35,342 nt of DNA from Candidatus Abzuiibacterium crystallinum. Lineage in GTDB: Bacteria > Omnitrophota > Omnitrophia > Omnitrophales > Abzuiibacteriaceae. The notes under the pieces are model-generated. The model saw only the letters and a list, made by a program, of their open reading frames with translations. It ran no database searches and was not told where the DNA came from. Position numbers and translations under genes: made by a program. This document shows positions 26,004 to 33,450 of this stretch, in pieces (the stretch's first letter is position 1; each line of letters opens with the position of its first letter). The stretch spans positions 1-35,342 of the forward strand of contig PCVY01000004.1 in the NCBI GenBank assembly GCA_002787155.1, read 5' to 3'.

Positions 26004-26864
26004 TTAAGACGGTAAAATGATTTCTGTTCCGATACCACGATCCGTAAATACTTCCAAAAGAAGCGAATGGGTGATGTTGCCATTGATAATGTGCGCTTTC
26101 TTCACACCGCCCTGGAGCGCTTCAATGCCCGCTTTGATCTTCGGGATCATGCCGCCTTGGATAATTTTACGGTCAATTAAATCCTGGACCTCATCAGTCT
26201 GAATAGAGGAAATGAGTGACTGCGGATCTTGCGCATCGCGCAGAATGCCGTCCACATTGGTTAAAATCATAATTTTCTGAACTTGCATGGCAACCGCCAA
26301 TTTAGAAGCGGCTTCATCGGCATTGACGTTGTAAGTTTTAAAATCGTCATCAATCCCAACCGCATAAATGACCGGAATGATATTCAAATCGGTCATTTCC
26401 CGGATGGGTGCAAAATTCACCGAAACCACATCACCCACAAAACCCACATCGCCGCTGGCTTTGTGTTTTTCAACATGAAAAATCTCCGCATCGTGACCCG
26501 AGAAACCGATCGCCCGGGCGCCCAGCCGATTTAAGTCATGGACAAGGGATTTATTTAAATCCGCCAGCGTATCGATGACAACCTCCATCGTCTTTTCATC
26601 CGTCACGCGCAGCCCGTTGACAAATTTTGACTGCAAACCCGATTTTTTTAAATTGGCCGTAATGCTCGGTCCGCCGCCATGAACTAAAATGGGTTTGATC
26701 CCGACGTAGTTCATGAACACAAGATCCTGCAGAAAATTGAGCAAATCTTCCGGATCCGTCATCACCGCACCGCCGTACTTAATGACGATTTCTTTGCCCC
26801 GAAACCGTTTGATGTACGGCAGCGCTTCAATTAAGATACTGGCTTTTTCAACTAATTGTTTCAT
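26004..26864 (-). CDS. argB: N-acetylglutamate kinase
   Basis: ArgB phosphorylates N-acetylglutamate, usually the step inhibited by arginine. The 286 residues of the amino-acid kinase fold include VIKYGGAVM (27-35), the glycine loop LVHGGGPSI, NVNADEAA and GGMIPKIKAG. The N-terminal helix ahead of the kinase core (residues 1-20) is the segment used for hexamer formation in arginine-sensitive enzymes, which suggests feedback control. A 134-bp repeat separates it from argJ. Confidence 0.96.
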   Translation of the reverse strand: MKQLVEKASILIEALPYIKRFRGKEIVIKYGGAVMTDPEDLLNFLQDLVFMNYVGIKPILVHGGGPSITANLKKSGLQSKFVNGLRVTDEKTMEVVIDTLADLNKSLVHDLNRLGARAIGFSGHDAEIFHVEKHKASGDVGFVGDVVSVNFAPIREMTDLNIIPVIYAVGIDDDFKTYNVNADEAASKLAVAMQVQKIMILTNVDGILRDAQDPQSLISSIQTDEVQDLIDRKIIQGGMIPKIKAGIEALQGGVKKAHIINGNITHSLLLEVFTDRGIGTEIILPS

Positions 26865-26908
26865 AAGTTATCAGCGGTAGTGACATCAGTTATCGCTGGC
26901 TGTTTATT

Positions 26909-27042
26909 TGTCATTGCGAGCGACCGGAGGGAGCGAAGCAATCCCGATTTTCCATCTAAGATTGCCCTTCGACAGGCTCAGGGTTATTCTGAGCGAAGTC
27001 GAAGGATTGCTTCGTCGGCCTTACGGCCTCCTCGCAATGACA
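26909..27042. repeat. 134-bp palindromic repeat element with TGTCATTGCGAG ends
   Basis: The ends TGTCATTGCGAG and CTCGCAATGACA are perfect 12-bp inverted repeats. Inside are further inverted pairs: GCGAAGCAATC with GATTGCTTCG, and CCTTCGACAGGCTCAG with CTGAGCGAAGTCGAAGG. The first 20-30 bases and the nested TGAGCGAAG core are typical of dispersed repeats in many bacterial genomes. It has no coding capacity. It fills most of the 223-base gap between argJ and argB and would be transcribed within the operon. Confidence 0.85.
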
Positions 27043-27087
27043 TGCCATGATTACATTGAAATAACTTCTGACACTATTTTATACCCT

Positions 27088-28320
27088 TTAAGTTGAATAC
27101 GCCGAATTAATCCAAACGTAAAACTTGGTTAAATCGGTCGTTAAAAACGTTTCTTCAAAGGGGCCTTTCTTTAAATCAACCTGCAAAACAAACATTTTCT
27201 TTTTAAGCACAAGCCTTGTTTTGGAACGGTTCCGCGTTAATTCTTTCCCGTTCTTGAGAATGTAAATCCCGTCAAACGAAATATCAAGCTGTTTTGAAAA
27301 ACTCACCTGGCTGGCGCCAACGGCCGCTACCACACGGCCCCAATTCGGATCTTCGCCGGCAAACATGGTTTTCACCAGCATCGATGTACCGATCTGGCTG
27401 GCTGCTTTTCGTGCTTCGGCTTGTGAGCGGGCGCCTTTCACCCGAATTTCGCACACGTGCTGAACGCCTTCGCCGTCTTTAACCATTTCCCGCGACAGAT
27501 AAGCAAACAGATGCGTCATCGCCGCCTCCACCAAATCCAACGACTGACCGGGACCGGTAATCCGGACATTGCCGGCGACCCCGTTTGCCAGCACGAGCAC
27601 CATGTCATTGGTGCTGATGTCGTTATCAATCGCAATGTTATTAAAAGTCTTCTGCACCGCGCCATCCAAAGCCCGCCTTAACATCGATTTGGATATGGCC
27701 AAGTCGGTCGTCACAAAACAAAGCATCGTGGCATGCCGTTTCCCCGGCAAGACCATGTGCGGGTAAACCATGCCGGCGCCTTTGGCCATGGCTCCCATGG
27801 TGACCAACTTGCCGCCGATGTGAAACTGGACAGCCATTTGTTTTTCGACCGTATCGGTCGTCAAAATACCTTTGGCCGCATCCAAGCCGCCTGCCTGCGA
27901 CAACTTTTTGACCAAAACGGGAATCGCCGCCTTAAATTTTTCCAACGGAAACGCTTTGCCGATGATCCCTGTCGATGCCACCAAAACGTCTTGCTGCTTT
28001 ACTTTGAGTTTAGCCGCAGCCAACTTAACGGACGCCTGCACTGTTTTGCGGCCGATTTCACCGTTAAAACAATTGGCATTGCCGCTGTTTGCCAAAATCG
28101 CCCGATGGGTTGATCTTGACAGGATTGATTCATTATAAAGCAACGGCCATGCTTTGGCTTTATTGGTCGTAAACACACCCGCGCTAATTGCCGGTGCCGC
28201 CGAAAAAATCAAAGAAGAATCAAATTTACGTTTGGACTTTTTAATGCCCGCGCGCATGCCGCTTGCCAGAAATCCCAAAGGCGACGTCACTGACCCATCT
28301 TTTATTTCTGTGATGTGCAT
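27088..28320 (-). CDS. argJ: Bifunctional ornithine acetyltransferase / N-acetylglutamate synthase
   Basis: ArgJ moves the acetyl group from acetylornithine to glutamate, recycling it, and often also makes acetylglutamate from acetyl-CoA. The protein has 410 residues from the ATG at 28320; a TTG one codon earlier is less likely. It is a self-cleaving precursor. The scissile Ala-Thr lies in HATML, with Thr198 as the new N-terminal nucleophile. TTDTVEKQ, ANSGNANCF, STGIIG and GEDPNWGR are conserved. Seven residues (VLPGKRH) appear inserted between KGAGMVYPHM and ATML, compared with the common KGSGMIxPNMATML pattern. Confidence 0.95.
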   Translation of the reverse strand: MHITEIKDGSVTSPLGFLASGMRAGIKKSKRKFDSSLIFSAAPAISAGVFTTNKAKAWPLLYNESILSRSTHRAILANSGNANCFNGEIGRKTVQASVKLAAAKLKVKQQDVLVASTGIIGKAFPLEKFKAAIPVLVKKLSQAGGLDAAKGILTTDTVEKQMAVQFHIGGKLVTMGAMAKGAGMVYPHMVLPGKRHATMLCFVTTDLAISKSMLRRALDGAVQKTFNNIAIDNDISTNDMVLVLANGVAGNVRITGPGQSLDLVEAAMTHLFAYLSREMVKDGEGVQHVCEIRVKGARSQAEARKAASQIGTSMLVKTMFAGEDPNWGRVVAAVGASQVSFSKQLDISFDGIYILKNGKELTRNRSKTRLVLKKKMFVLQVDLKKGPFEETFLTTDLTKFYVWINSAYST

Positions 28321-28332
28321 CAATAGATATCC

Positions 28333-29361
28333 TTAGTTAAGCAAACCCAAATCTTCTGCGAATCCCGACCGAATGTTCATGTTCTGGACCGCCTGGCCGC
28401 TGGCGCCTTTCAACAAATTATCAATGGCCGAAATCACGATCACCTGCCCATTCGATTCATTCACTTGAACGCCGATGTCGCAAAAATTCGTGTACTGCAC
28501 TTCTCTCAGCGAAGGAAAGCTGCCTTCGCCGTAAAACCTGACAAACGGCTCGCTGTGATAATGTTTCTCGTATGCTTTTAAAACATGCGCGGCCTTCACC
28601 CCTTGCCTGAGTTTTGCATAGAGCGTTGACAAAATGCCCCTCGTCACCGGCAGCAAGTGAGGGACAAACGTGACGGATACTTTCTCCCGCACCGCCGCAT
28701 CGCTTAACACTTGATTCATTTCAGGCGTATGCTGATGCTGATTGACTTTGTAAGCATTAAAATTTTCGTTTACTTCAGAAAAATGTGATTTCATCGAGAG
28801 TTTCTTGCCGGCACCGCTCGTACCCGATTTGCAATCGGCGATAATGGCGTCGAATTCGATCAATCGTTCCCGCACCAAAGGCAGCAAACCCAAGATAACA
28901 CTCGTCGGGTAGCAGCCCGGATTAGCAATGAGCTGCGCCTGCCTGATTTTATGGCGATAAAATTCCGGCAGCCCGTAAACCGCGTGCTTCAAAAGCGCTT
29001 TATGCTGATGGGACACACCGTACCAGGTTTTAAAATCCCGCACGTTGGTTAATCTAAAGTCCGCTGATAAATCAATGATGATGCGATCATATTTTCGTAA
29101 CGCCGCAACCGCATCCATGGCCGTCGTATGAGGCAATGCCAAGAAAATGACTTGTGAATCCTCGCCGATTTTTTTCAGGCTTGTTTTTTGAATAACATAG
29201 TCGGTGCCTTTGGGCAAACCCGGCACCAGCGTGCTGGCCTTTATTTTTTCTTCGCTTCGGGTTGTCAGATGGGCAATCTTCACCTGCGGATGAAAAGCCA
29301 GTAATCGAATCAGCTCCGCACCCGTGTAACCCGTCGCCCCTACTACCGAACACTGCAGCAC
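28333..29361 (-). CDS. argC: N-acetyl-gamma-glutamyl-phosphate reductase
   Basis: ArgC reduces acetylglutamyl phosphate to the semialdehyde with NADPH. The protein has 342 residues from the GTG at 29361. That start is chosen because AGGAGG lies eight bases upstream; the in-frame TTG two codons earlier is only two bases from the same site. The Rossmann motif is VVGATGYTGAEL, the catalytic Cys150 lies in ANPGCYPT, and FVPHLLPVTRGI is present. It is the first gene of the 12.4-kb arg-lys block and lies directly behind a leader with five tandem hairpins. Confidence 0.96.
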   Translation of the reverse strand: MLQCSVVGATGYTGAELIRLLAFHPQVKIAHLTTRSEEKIKASTLVPGLPKGTDYVIQKTSLKKIGEDSQVIFLALPHTTAMDAVAALRKYDRIIIDLSADFRLTNVRDFKTWYGVSHQHKALLKHAVYGLPEFYRHKIRQAQLIANPGCYPTSVILGLLPLVRERLIEFDAIIADCKSGTSGAGKKLSMKSHFSEVNENFNAYKVNQHQHTPEMNQVLSDAAVREKVSVTFVPHLLPVTRGILSTLYAKLRQGVKAAHVLKAYEKHYHSEPFVRFYGEGSFPSLREVQYTNFCDIGVQVNESNGQVIVISAIDNLLKGASGQAVQNMNIRSGFAEDLGLLN

Positions 29362-29386
29362 AGTCAATTCCTCCTAAACAAAAATG

Positions 29387-29579
29387 ACCCATCGCGCTGA
29401 TATTAGCGACGATGGGTTATTCCGAGTTTTGCGTGCTGTTGAATCAGCGCGCAAAAGATAAGCCTTTTTGCGAAAAGAACATACCTTATTTTTCGCAAAA
29501 ACTCTTCGAGCGAATTTCTCATCAAATCGATGAGAAATTCTGGCTAACCATCCCCTCCCTTATTTTAAGGAATGTTAGC
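29387..29579 (-). promoter_or_regulatory. Five-hairpin argC leader, candidate attenuator or riboswitch
   Basis: On the minus strand, in transcription order: (1) 29579-29543, GCTAAC/GTTAGC with an inner TCCTT/AGGGA-type stem; (2) 29540-29512, perfect 12-bp stem GAATTTCTCATC, loop GATTT; (3) 29501-29465, perfect 12-bp stem TTTTTGCGAAAA; (4) 29456-29427, TTTTGCG-C-GCTG with CAGC-A-CGCAAAA; (5) 29417-29387, ACCCATCG plus CGCT with AGCG plus CGATGGGT and one bulged base. Hairpin 5 is followed by CATTTTTG and then the argC ribosome site, so it looks like a terminator. The 3' arm of hairpin 3 (CGCAAAA) can instead pair with the 5' arm of hairpin 4 (TTTTGCG), at 29450-29472, giving mutually exclusive folds. 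No T-box motif was seen. Confidence 0.7.
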
Positions 29580-29594
29580 GCGATTCTGACTTTT

Positions 29595-29623
29595 ACATTA
29601 ATGATGATGAAAATACTTAATGT
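29595..29623. promoter_or_regulatory. Dyad ACATTAA-N15-TTAATGT in the arg leader
   Basis: A perfect 7-bp inverted repeat lies just upstream of the hairpin array. The spacing (22 bases centre to centre) would suit a dimeric repressor. It does not match the known ARG box well (TGAAT-N4-ATTCA), so an ArgR site is not claimed. Confidence 0.3.
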
Positions 29624-29629
29624 TTGTCG

Positions 29630-29797
29630 GGTGCATATCACTTGATACAGTTGTTTTCATGTCATCCTGGACCCTTCGATGTCATGCTGAGCGAAGCGAA
29701 GCATCTCAGGGTAAACTCCGCGAAGGATCTGCAAGCATAGATTCTTCTCCCGCCTATGGCGGGATCAGAATGACAACTGCATGAAGTGACATGCACC
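29630..29797. repeat. 168-bp composite element with 25-bp inverted ends
   Basis: The 25 bases at 29630-29654 (GGTGCATATCACTTGATACA...) pair with 29773-29797 at 22 of 25 positions. The interior (29660-29775) starts TGTCATCCTGG, ends CAGAATGACA, and contains TGCTGAGCGAAGCGAAGCAT and CCCGCC...GGCGGG. This is a common dispersed-repeat style, related to but distinct from the element at 26909. No open frame is present. TTTGTC occurs close to both ends and may be a remnant target duplication. The element lies in the arg leader, between promoter and hairpins. Confidence 0.75.
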
Positions 29798-29814
29798 TCA
29801 TTTGTCAGAGCAAA

Positions 29815-29843
29815 ATGACACCATTCACGAAAGCGTATATTAT
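29815..29843 (+). promoter_or_regulatory. Probable rnc promoter
   Basis: ATGACA (29815-29820), 17 bases, then TATTAT (29838-29843) on the plus strand. Its -10 box is the same DNA as the -10 box of the divergent arg promoter. Confidence 0.6.
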
Positions 29844-29867
29844 AAGGAATAGAGGGAGGTTTGTCAA
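29839..29867 (-). promoter_or_regulatory. Promoter of the arg-lys block
   Basis: TTGACA (29862-29867), 17 bases, then TATAAT (29839-29844) on the minus strand, a full match to the sigma-70 consensus. It lies about 480 bases upstream of argC, so the transcript would carry the composite repeat and the five-hairpin array as its leader. Confidence 0.85.
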
Positions 29868-29983
29868 AAATCCTAAGCAGTTAAAAATAAGGGGTTGTGA
29901 CGGAACATTTAACGCGCTCTCAATTCTTGGCTTTGCCGTCTTTCTTACAGATTAAAAGCGGTTTTGTCGATAAAAGGTTATCT

Positions 29984-30730
29984 ATGACCGATCGTTTGAT
30001 CCATCAACACATTAAGCGTATTCAAAAGAAGATTAAAATCAGGTTCAAACACCCGGGCAAACTGGCTTTTGCGCTGATTCATGCTTCTTATCCGGGTCAA
30101 GCGCATCGCGAAAAACATGCGATGACTTATGAGCGTTTGGAATTCTTTGGGGATGCGATTCTCAATTTCATCATTTGCCAGGAGTTATACCGCCGTTTCC
30201 CGAACGCCAACGAAGGCGCTCTGAGCCGATTGCGCTCCACGTTGGTGTCGCGGAAAGTACTCAGTTTGATTGCGCGGCGGATGAGCTTAAAGAAATTTAT
30301 CCTCTTGGGCAAAGAAGAAAAACATCAGGCCGGCTATCAATCAAAATTAATTACCGATGCACTGGAGGCTTTGATCGGCGTGATGTATCAAGACCGCGGT
30401 TTGGCGGTGACCAAGCAATTCATCATCAAACATTGGCATCCTTATCTGAATCAAAAGAAAATTTATCAGGTCGATCCGAATCCTAAGAGCACCCTGCAGG
30501 AAATCTCGCAACGGCTTTTTCATCATTTGCCGCATTACACCACACAGCCAAATCAAAACGGTTTTCAGGCCACGGTTCGGCTGCAGCGTCAAATGATGGG
30601 AAAAGGAAACGGGAAAAGCAAGCAGGAAGCCGAGGCGGAAGCGGCGCAAGATTTGCTGAAGAAATTCAGAACGCGAAAAAGCTATTCGCGTTTCTGGAAA
30701 AGAGATTCCAAAAGCGTCAGTCCGGATTGA
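29984..30730 (+). CDS. rnc: Ribonuclease III
   Basis: RNase III cuts double-stranded RNA in rRNA processing and mRNA control. From the ATG at 29984 it has 248 residues, the usual length, with AAGG six bases upstream. A GTG start at 29897 would add 29 residues (MTEHLTRSQFL...) and has a GGGG run only two bases away; it is possible but less likely. The signature YERLEFFGDAIL gives Glu50, Glu53 and Asp57. ITDALEALIG gives Asp125 and Glu128. The C-terminal dsRNA-binding domain has PKSTLQE and GKGNGKSKQEAEAEAA. It is the only plus-strand gene, divergent from argC, and its last 49 bases overlap the convergent asmA-like gene. Confidence 0.95.
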   Translation: MTDRLIHQHIKRIQKKIKIRFKHPGKLAFALIHASYPGQAHREKHAMTYERLEFFGDAILNFIICQELYRRFPNANEGALSRLRSTLVSRKVLSLIARRMSLKKFILLGKEEKHQAGYQSKLITDALEALIGVMYQDRGLAVTKQFIIKHWHPYLNQKKIYQVDPNPKSTLQEISQRLFHHLPHYTTQPNQNGFQATVRLQRQMMGKGNGKSKQEAEAEAAQDLLKKFRTRKSYSRFWKRDSKSVSPD

Positions 30731-33273
30731 ACGGCCTGATCTTGCCCCTGATTTTTAAACTCATCAGCCGAACGCGACACCCGCTGCGACAAATCCCCAA
30801 ACCAGTCTTTCTCGGCAATCACCTTCTTCACCTTGCCTGCCAGCAGATTGGCCACAAAGGCCGGAATCAAACCGGGATCAGGCGCTAATTTTGGACTATC
30901 AACCGAACCGGTTAACAGCAAAGGAATCGGCCCCAAACGGGCGTCGGGCTTTGCCTCGGGATCAATCTTTTTGGTCATTTCATTCGATAAAACCGTATCC
31001 AGCCTAAAATTAAGTTTGCCGTCAAAACCAACCGAACCGGCACCATCAATATCAAAATCGTTGGAGTGGGTATAAAGCGATTCCACTTGAAGATGGCCGG
31101 CGTGAAAAGTGAATTTGGCAATCAAATCGGTAAAAAGGGTCGAGCCGGAAGCAAAAGGATTGAGTCCCGCAAACTGGGCCACACGGCCGATGGATCCTAA
31201 CACATCCATGGTGTAAAGTTCGCCGTTGGTCACCGAAACAGAACCTTCTCCCTTTAGATTTTGCGCCACGGCTTCGGCGGAAAAACCTTTGCCGGTCAAA
31301 TGAAGAATGGTAAACAAGTTGCCCTCAATGGGTGTGCGGAGATTGTGGCGGAACATCCTGGCCAAACTGATTTTCTCGGCTTCCGCATCTAACCCATAAA
31401 CGGGTTCTTTGGGATTGGTTAAATCCAACTGCCCGATCATGTTGACGCGGCCGCCAAAAACATCAAAGTCCAAATTTTGCAGCATCCACTTGCCTTCCGT
31501 GTATTGCACGATGGCCGAAAGATTTTCAAGCTGCGCGGCGGGCGGCACAAACTGATTGATGTTTGCTTCCAACTGATCCCAGTTAAACCCATCGGGCACC
31601 CATTGAAAAACTTCCAGCAGTGCGCGCAGCTGCAAAATAAAATTGCGGATATCCAGCGCTTTGGATTGGATTTTGATCATCAAATCCGGGGCGCGGTGTA
31701 AAAAGACCTTGATATCAAGATCCAAAACTGAATTGCCGATTTGAATCGTCAAATCTTTGGAATCCATATTGAGCGGTCCGCCGTCAATGCTGCCGCTTAA
31801 TTGATCAAAAAGAGGAATTTGCTCTTTCGAGACGGCTTTGATATTTTCCATGGCCATGTGGTACATAAAGATGTTGGAACCCACCCGGCCCAACTCGCCT
31901 TTGCCATTGAGGAAAAATTTGATGCCGCCGGTAACCGAATAACCCTTTAAAGGCGGCAGGAAAGCTTGCCAGCCTTCCAAGGGAAATAAATTGGTCACAA
32001 ACGTCATCTCGCCCACGCCTGAGGTGACATCGTAGGAAACCAAGGTGCCTTTTAACCGCATGTCCGCCAAGCGCAGATTCAAACCGCCGTCTAATTCTTT
32101 TTTATTCTTCAATACAAAATCATCGGTGGAGATAAAGAAAGGAACCGATTTGGGTTTCTCAAAGTACTTCGAATAAGTAAAAACGGAGTCGGTTAAATCA
32201 AGGCGGGCATCCAGCATGATTTGGTCCCAACCGCCGTTCAGCGCCATATTAAATTGTCCTTCACCGGAAAATCCAAAATGAAGCGGCATGTAGTTTTCAA
32301 CGGATAAGATGTACTGCGGCAAACCGTCAAAGACAAAGCGCGTGGTTGAAATTTGCAGACCATCTAACTGCTGATGACGAATATTAATCTGTCCTTTCCC
32401 CGAGAGGGCGGTAAAAGGCGCTTGCAAATTAAACCGGCCAAAATTAACGACTTGAGACAATAAATCGATTTCGGTTTCATAATCAAATTGGTAATCAGCC
32501 GGTTGGCTCGCCTTTCCGGGCATTGCCGGCAAATGATAAGTGAGTTCCTGAATTTGAATTTTGCCGCCGCTCGTGAAATTAGAACGGCCTTGCTCTTTGG
32601 CCAGCGTGACTTCCAAATGACCGGTGCCATTTTCAATTTGTACAGGCGCATTGGGTAAAAGCAAGGGAACGGCTTTGGATAACGGCACTTGCCTGAGGTG
32701 CGCCGCCATATCGAAAGCCGATTGGTCCCAGCCGGGTTGTGTCAAATCAACTTTCACGCGCCCTTGTGCGCTTAAATTGCGCTCGTGGGATAAAAAAGTC
32801 CCTTCCAATTTAAAATGAACCCAATGATTGGAACGCACGTTTTCTAAAACGACGGCAGCGTTTTCCAAAGGCGGAATGGGCTTGCCGTGACTGAGGGGTG
32901 AGACGAAAGAAAGGCCGAGGGTTGCCTGCTCTGCTTTGATTTTCGAAAATTCAATCTGTTTTACCAAAAGAGGTAGGAGTTTTAATTGTAATTTAAGTTT
33001 ACCGGCTTGCATCAAGGGCGGCGCGGCGGCCGCGGCCGCTTTTTTGGATTGAATGCTTACACGCTCAAAATTAAAAGCCGGTGTCGGAAACAATGTGACG
33101 CTTGGATTTTCCAAGGCAACGACGTAATCCGAATTCTTTTCAATTAACTGCGTGATGGTTTTTGCCAGAAAATCGGGATGAATGAAAAGCGGCAAGGTAA
33201 ACGTGAGGATGATGCCGAGAATCAGTAAGCTGACGGCGGCAATGGAAAGCCATTTCAATAGACGCAAACCCAT
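30682..33273 (-). CDS. AsmA-family envelope protein
   Basis: The 863-residue protein has one N-terminal membrane segment (about 7-29) and then a long periplasmic beta-rich part. The C-terminal region (LKGEGSVSVTNGELYTMD, GSVGFDGKLNFRLD, PLLLTGSVDSPKLAPD) is the AsmA/AsmA_2 type, related to proteins thought to carry phospholipid between membranes. An alanine run (AAAAAAPP) follows the N-terminal strand region. The start is the ATG at 33273; a TTG two codons earlier is in frame. It lies 26 bases after the small lipoprotein gene, apparently at the end of the rplM-rpsI transcript. It overlaps the 3' end of rnc on the other strand by 49 bases. Confidence 0.88.
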   Translation of the reverse strand: MGLRLLKWLSIAAVSLLILGIILTFTLPLFIHPDFLAKTITQLIEKNSDYVVALENPSVTLFPTPAFNFERVSIQSKKAAAAAAPPLMQAGKLKLQLKLLPLLVKQIEFSKIKAEQATLGLSFVSPLSHGKPIPPLENAAVVLENVRSNHWVHFKLEGTFLSHERNLSAQGRVKVDLTQPGWDQSAFDMAAHLRQVPLSKAVPLLLPNAPVQIENGTGHLEVTLAKEQGRSNFTSGGKIQIQELTYHLPAMPGKASQPADYQFDYETEIDLLSQVVNFGRFNLQAPFTALSGKGQINIRHQQLDGLQISTTRFVFDGLPQYILSVENYMPLHFGFSGEGQFNMALNGGWDQIMLDARLDLTDSVFTYSKYFEKPKSVPFFISTDDFVLKNKKELDGGLNLRLADMRLKGTLVSYDVTSGVGEMTFVTNLFPLEGWQAFLPPLKGYSVTGGIKFFLNGKGELGRVGSNIFMYHMAMENIKAVSKEQIPLFDQLSGSIDGGPLNMDSKDLTIQIGNSVLDLDIKVFLHRAPDLMIKIQSKALDIRNFILQLRALLEVFQWVPDGFNWDQLEANINQFVPPAAQLENLSAIVQYTEGKWMLQNLDFDVFGGRVNMIGQLDLTNPKEPVYGLDAEAEKISLARMFRHNLRTPIEGNLFTILHLTGKGFSAEAVAQNLKGEGSVSVTNGELYTMDVLGSIGRVAQFAGLNPFASGSTLFTDLIAKFTFHAGHLQVESLYTHSNDFDIDGAGSVGFDGKLNFRLDTVLSNEMTKKIDPEAKPDARLGPIPLLLTGSVDSPKLAPDPGLIPAFVANLLAGKVKKVIAEKDWFGDLSQRVSRSADEFKNQGQDQAVQSGLTLLESLFQKRE

Positions 33274-33299
33274 TGGCAATAATGGTCTCTACGGTTAAA

Positions 33300-33443
33300 T
33301 CAGTATCCGCCTGATCCGCTTGATCCGTAATAAGAACCTGCCGGATTGTACTGGTAATCTTCTAAGAAAGCAGCACAACCTTGGAACAAGAGGACGGTCA
33401 CGAACGCGAGAAGAAATCCAAACAACGCCCGGCGGAAATACAT
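33300..33443 (-). CDS. Short lipoprotein (47 residues)
   Basis: This small open frame starts MYFRRALFGFLLAFVTVLLF, then QGC with the lipobox Cys23, and ends in a Tyr/Gly/Ser-rich tail (YQYNPAGSYYGSSGSGGY). The lipoprotein signal is convincing: basic start, hydrophobic core, LFQGC. It lies seven bases after rpsI and 26 bases before the asmA-like gene, so it is probably in the same transcript. No ribosome site is visible, and coupling to rpsI is likely. The Gly/Tyr tail recalls small envelope lipoproteins of unknown role; no family was recognised. Confidence 0.7.
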   Translation of the reverse strand: MYFRRALFGFLLAFVTVLLFQGCAAFLEDYQYNPAGSYYGSSGSGGY

Positions 33444-33450
33444 GATGAGA

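Noticed and set aside
26909..27042. CRISPR array or insertion sequence between argJ and argB
   Set aside because: There are no regularly spaced direct repeats and no transposase frame; it is a palindromic dispersed repeat.
29595..29623. ArgR/AhrC operator upstream of argC
   Set aside because: The dyad ACATTAA-N15-TTAATGT does not fit the ARG box spacing or sequence. It is listed only as an unnamed dyad.
29598..29636. Possible leader peptide MHPTNIKYFHHH on the minus strand in the arg leader
   Set aside because: Three His codons before the stop look like a his-type leader, but there is no ribosome site, the operon is for arginine and lysine, and the frame is only 12 codons. Chance is adequate.
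29412..29645. Plus-strand open frame of 77 codons
   Set aside because: It runs through the five hairpins of the arg leader in the antisense direction, has no ribosome site, and its sequence follows the inverted repeats.
29897..29983. Upstream GTG start for rnc
   Set aside because: The GGGG run is too close to the GTG, while the ATG at 29984 has AAGG at six bases and gives the usual RNase III length. The longer form cannot be excluded.
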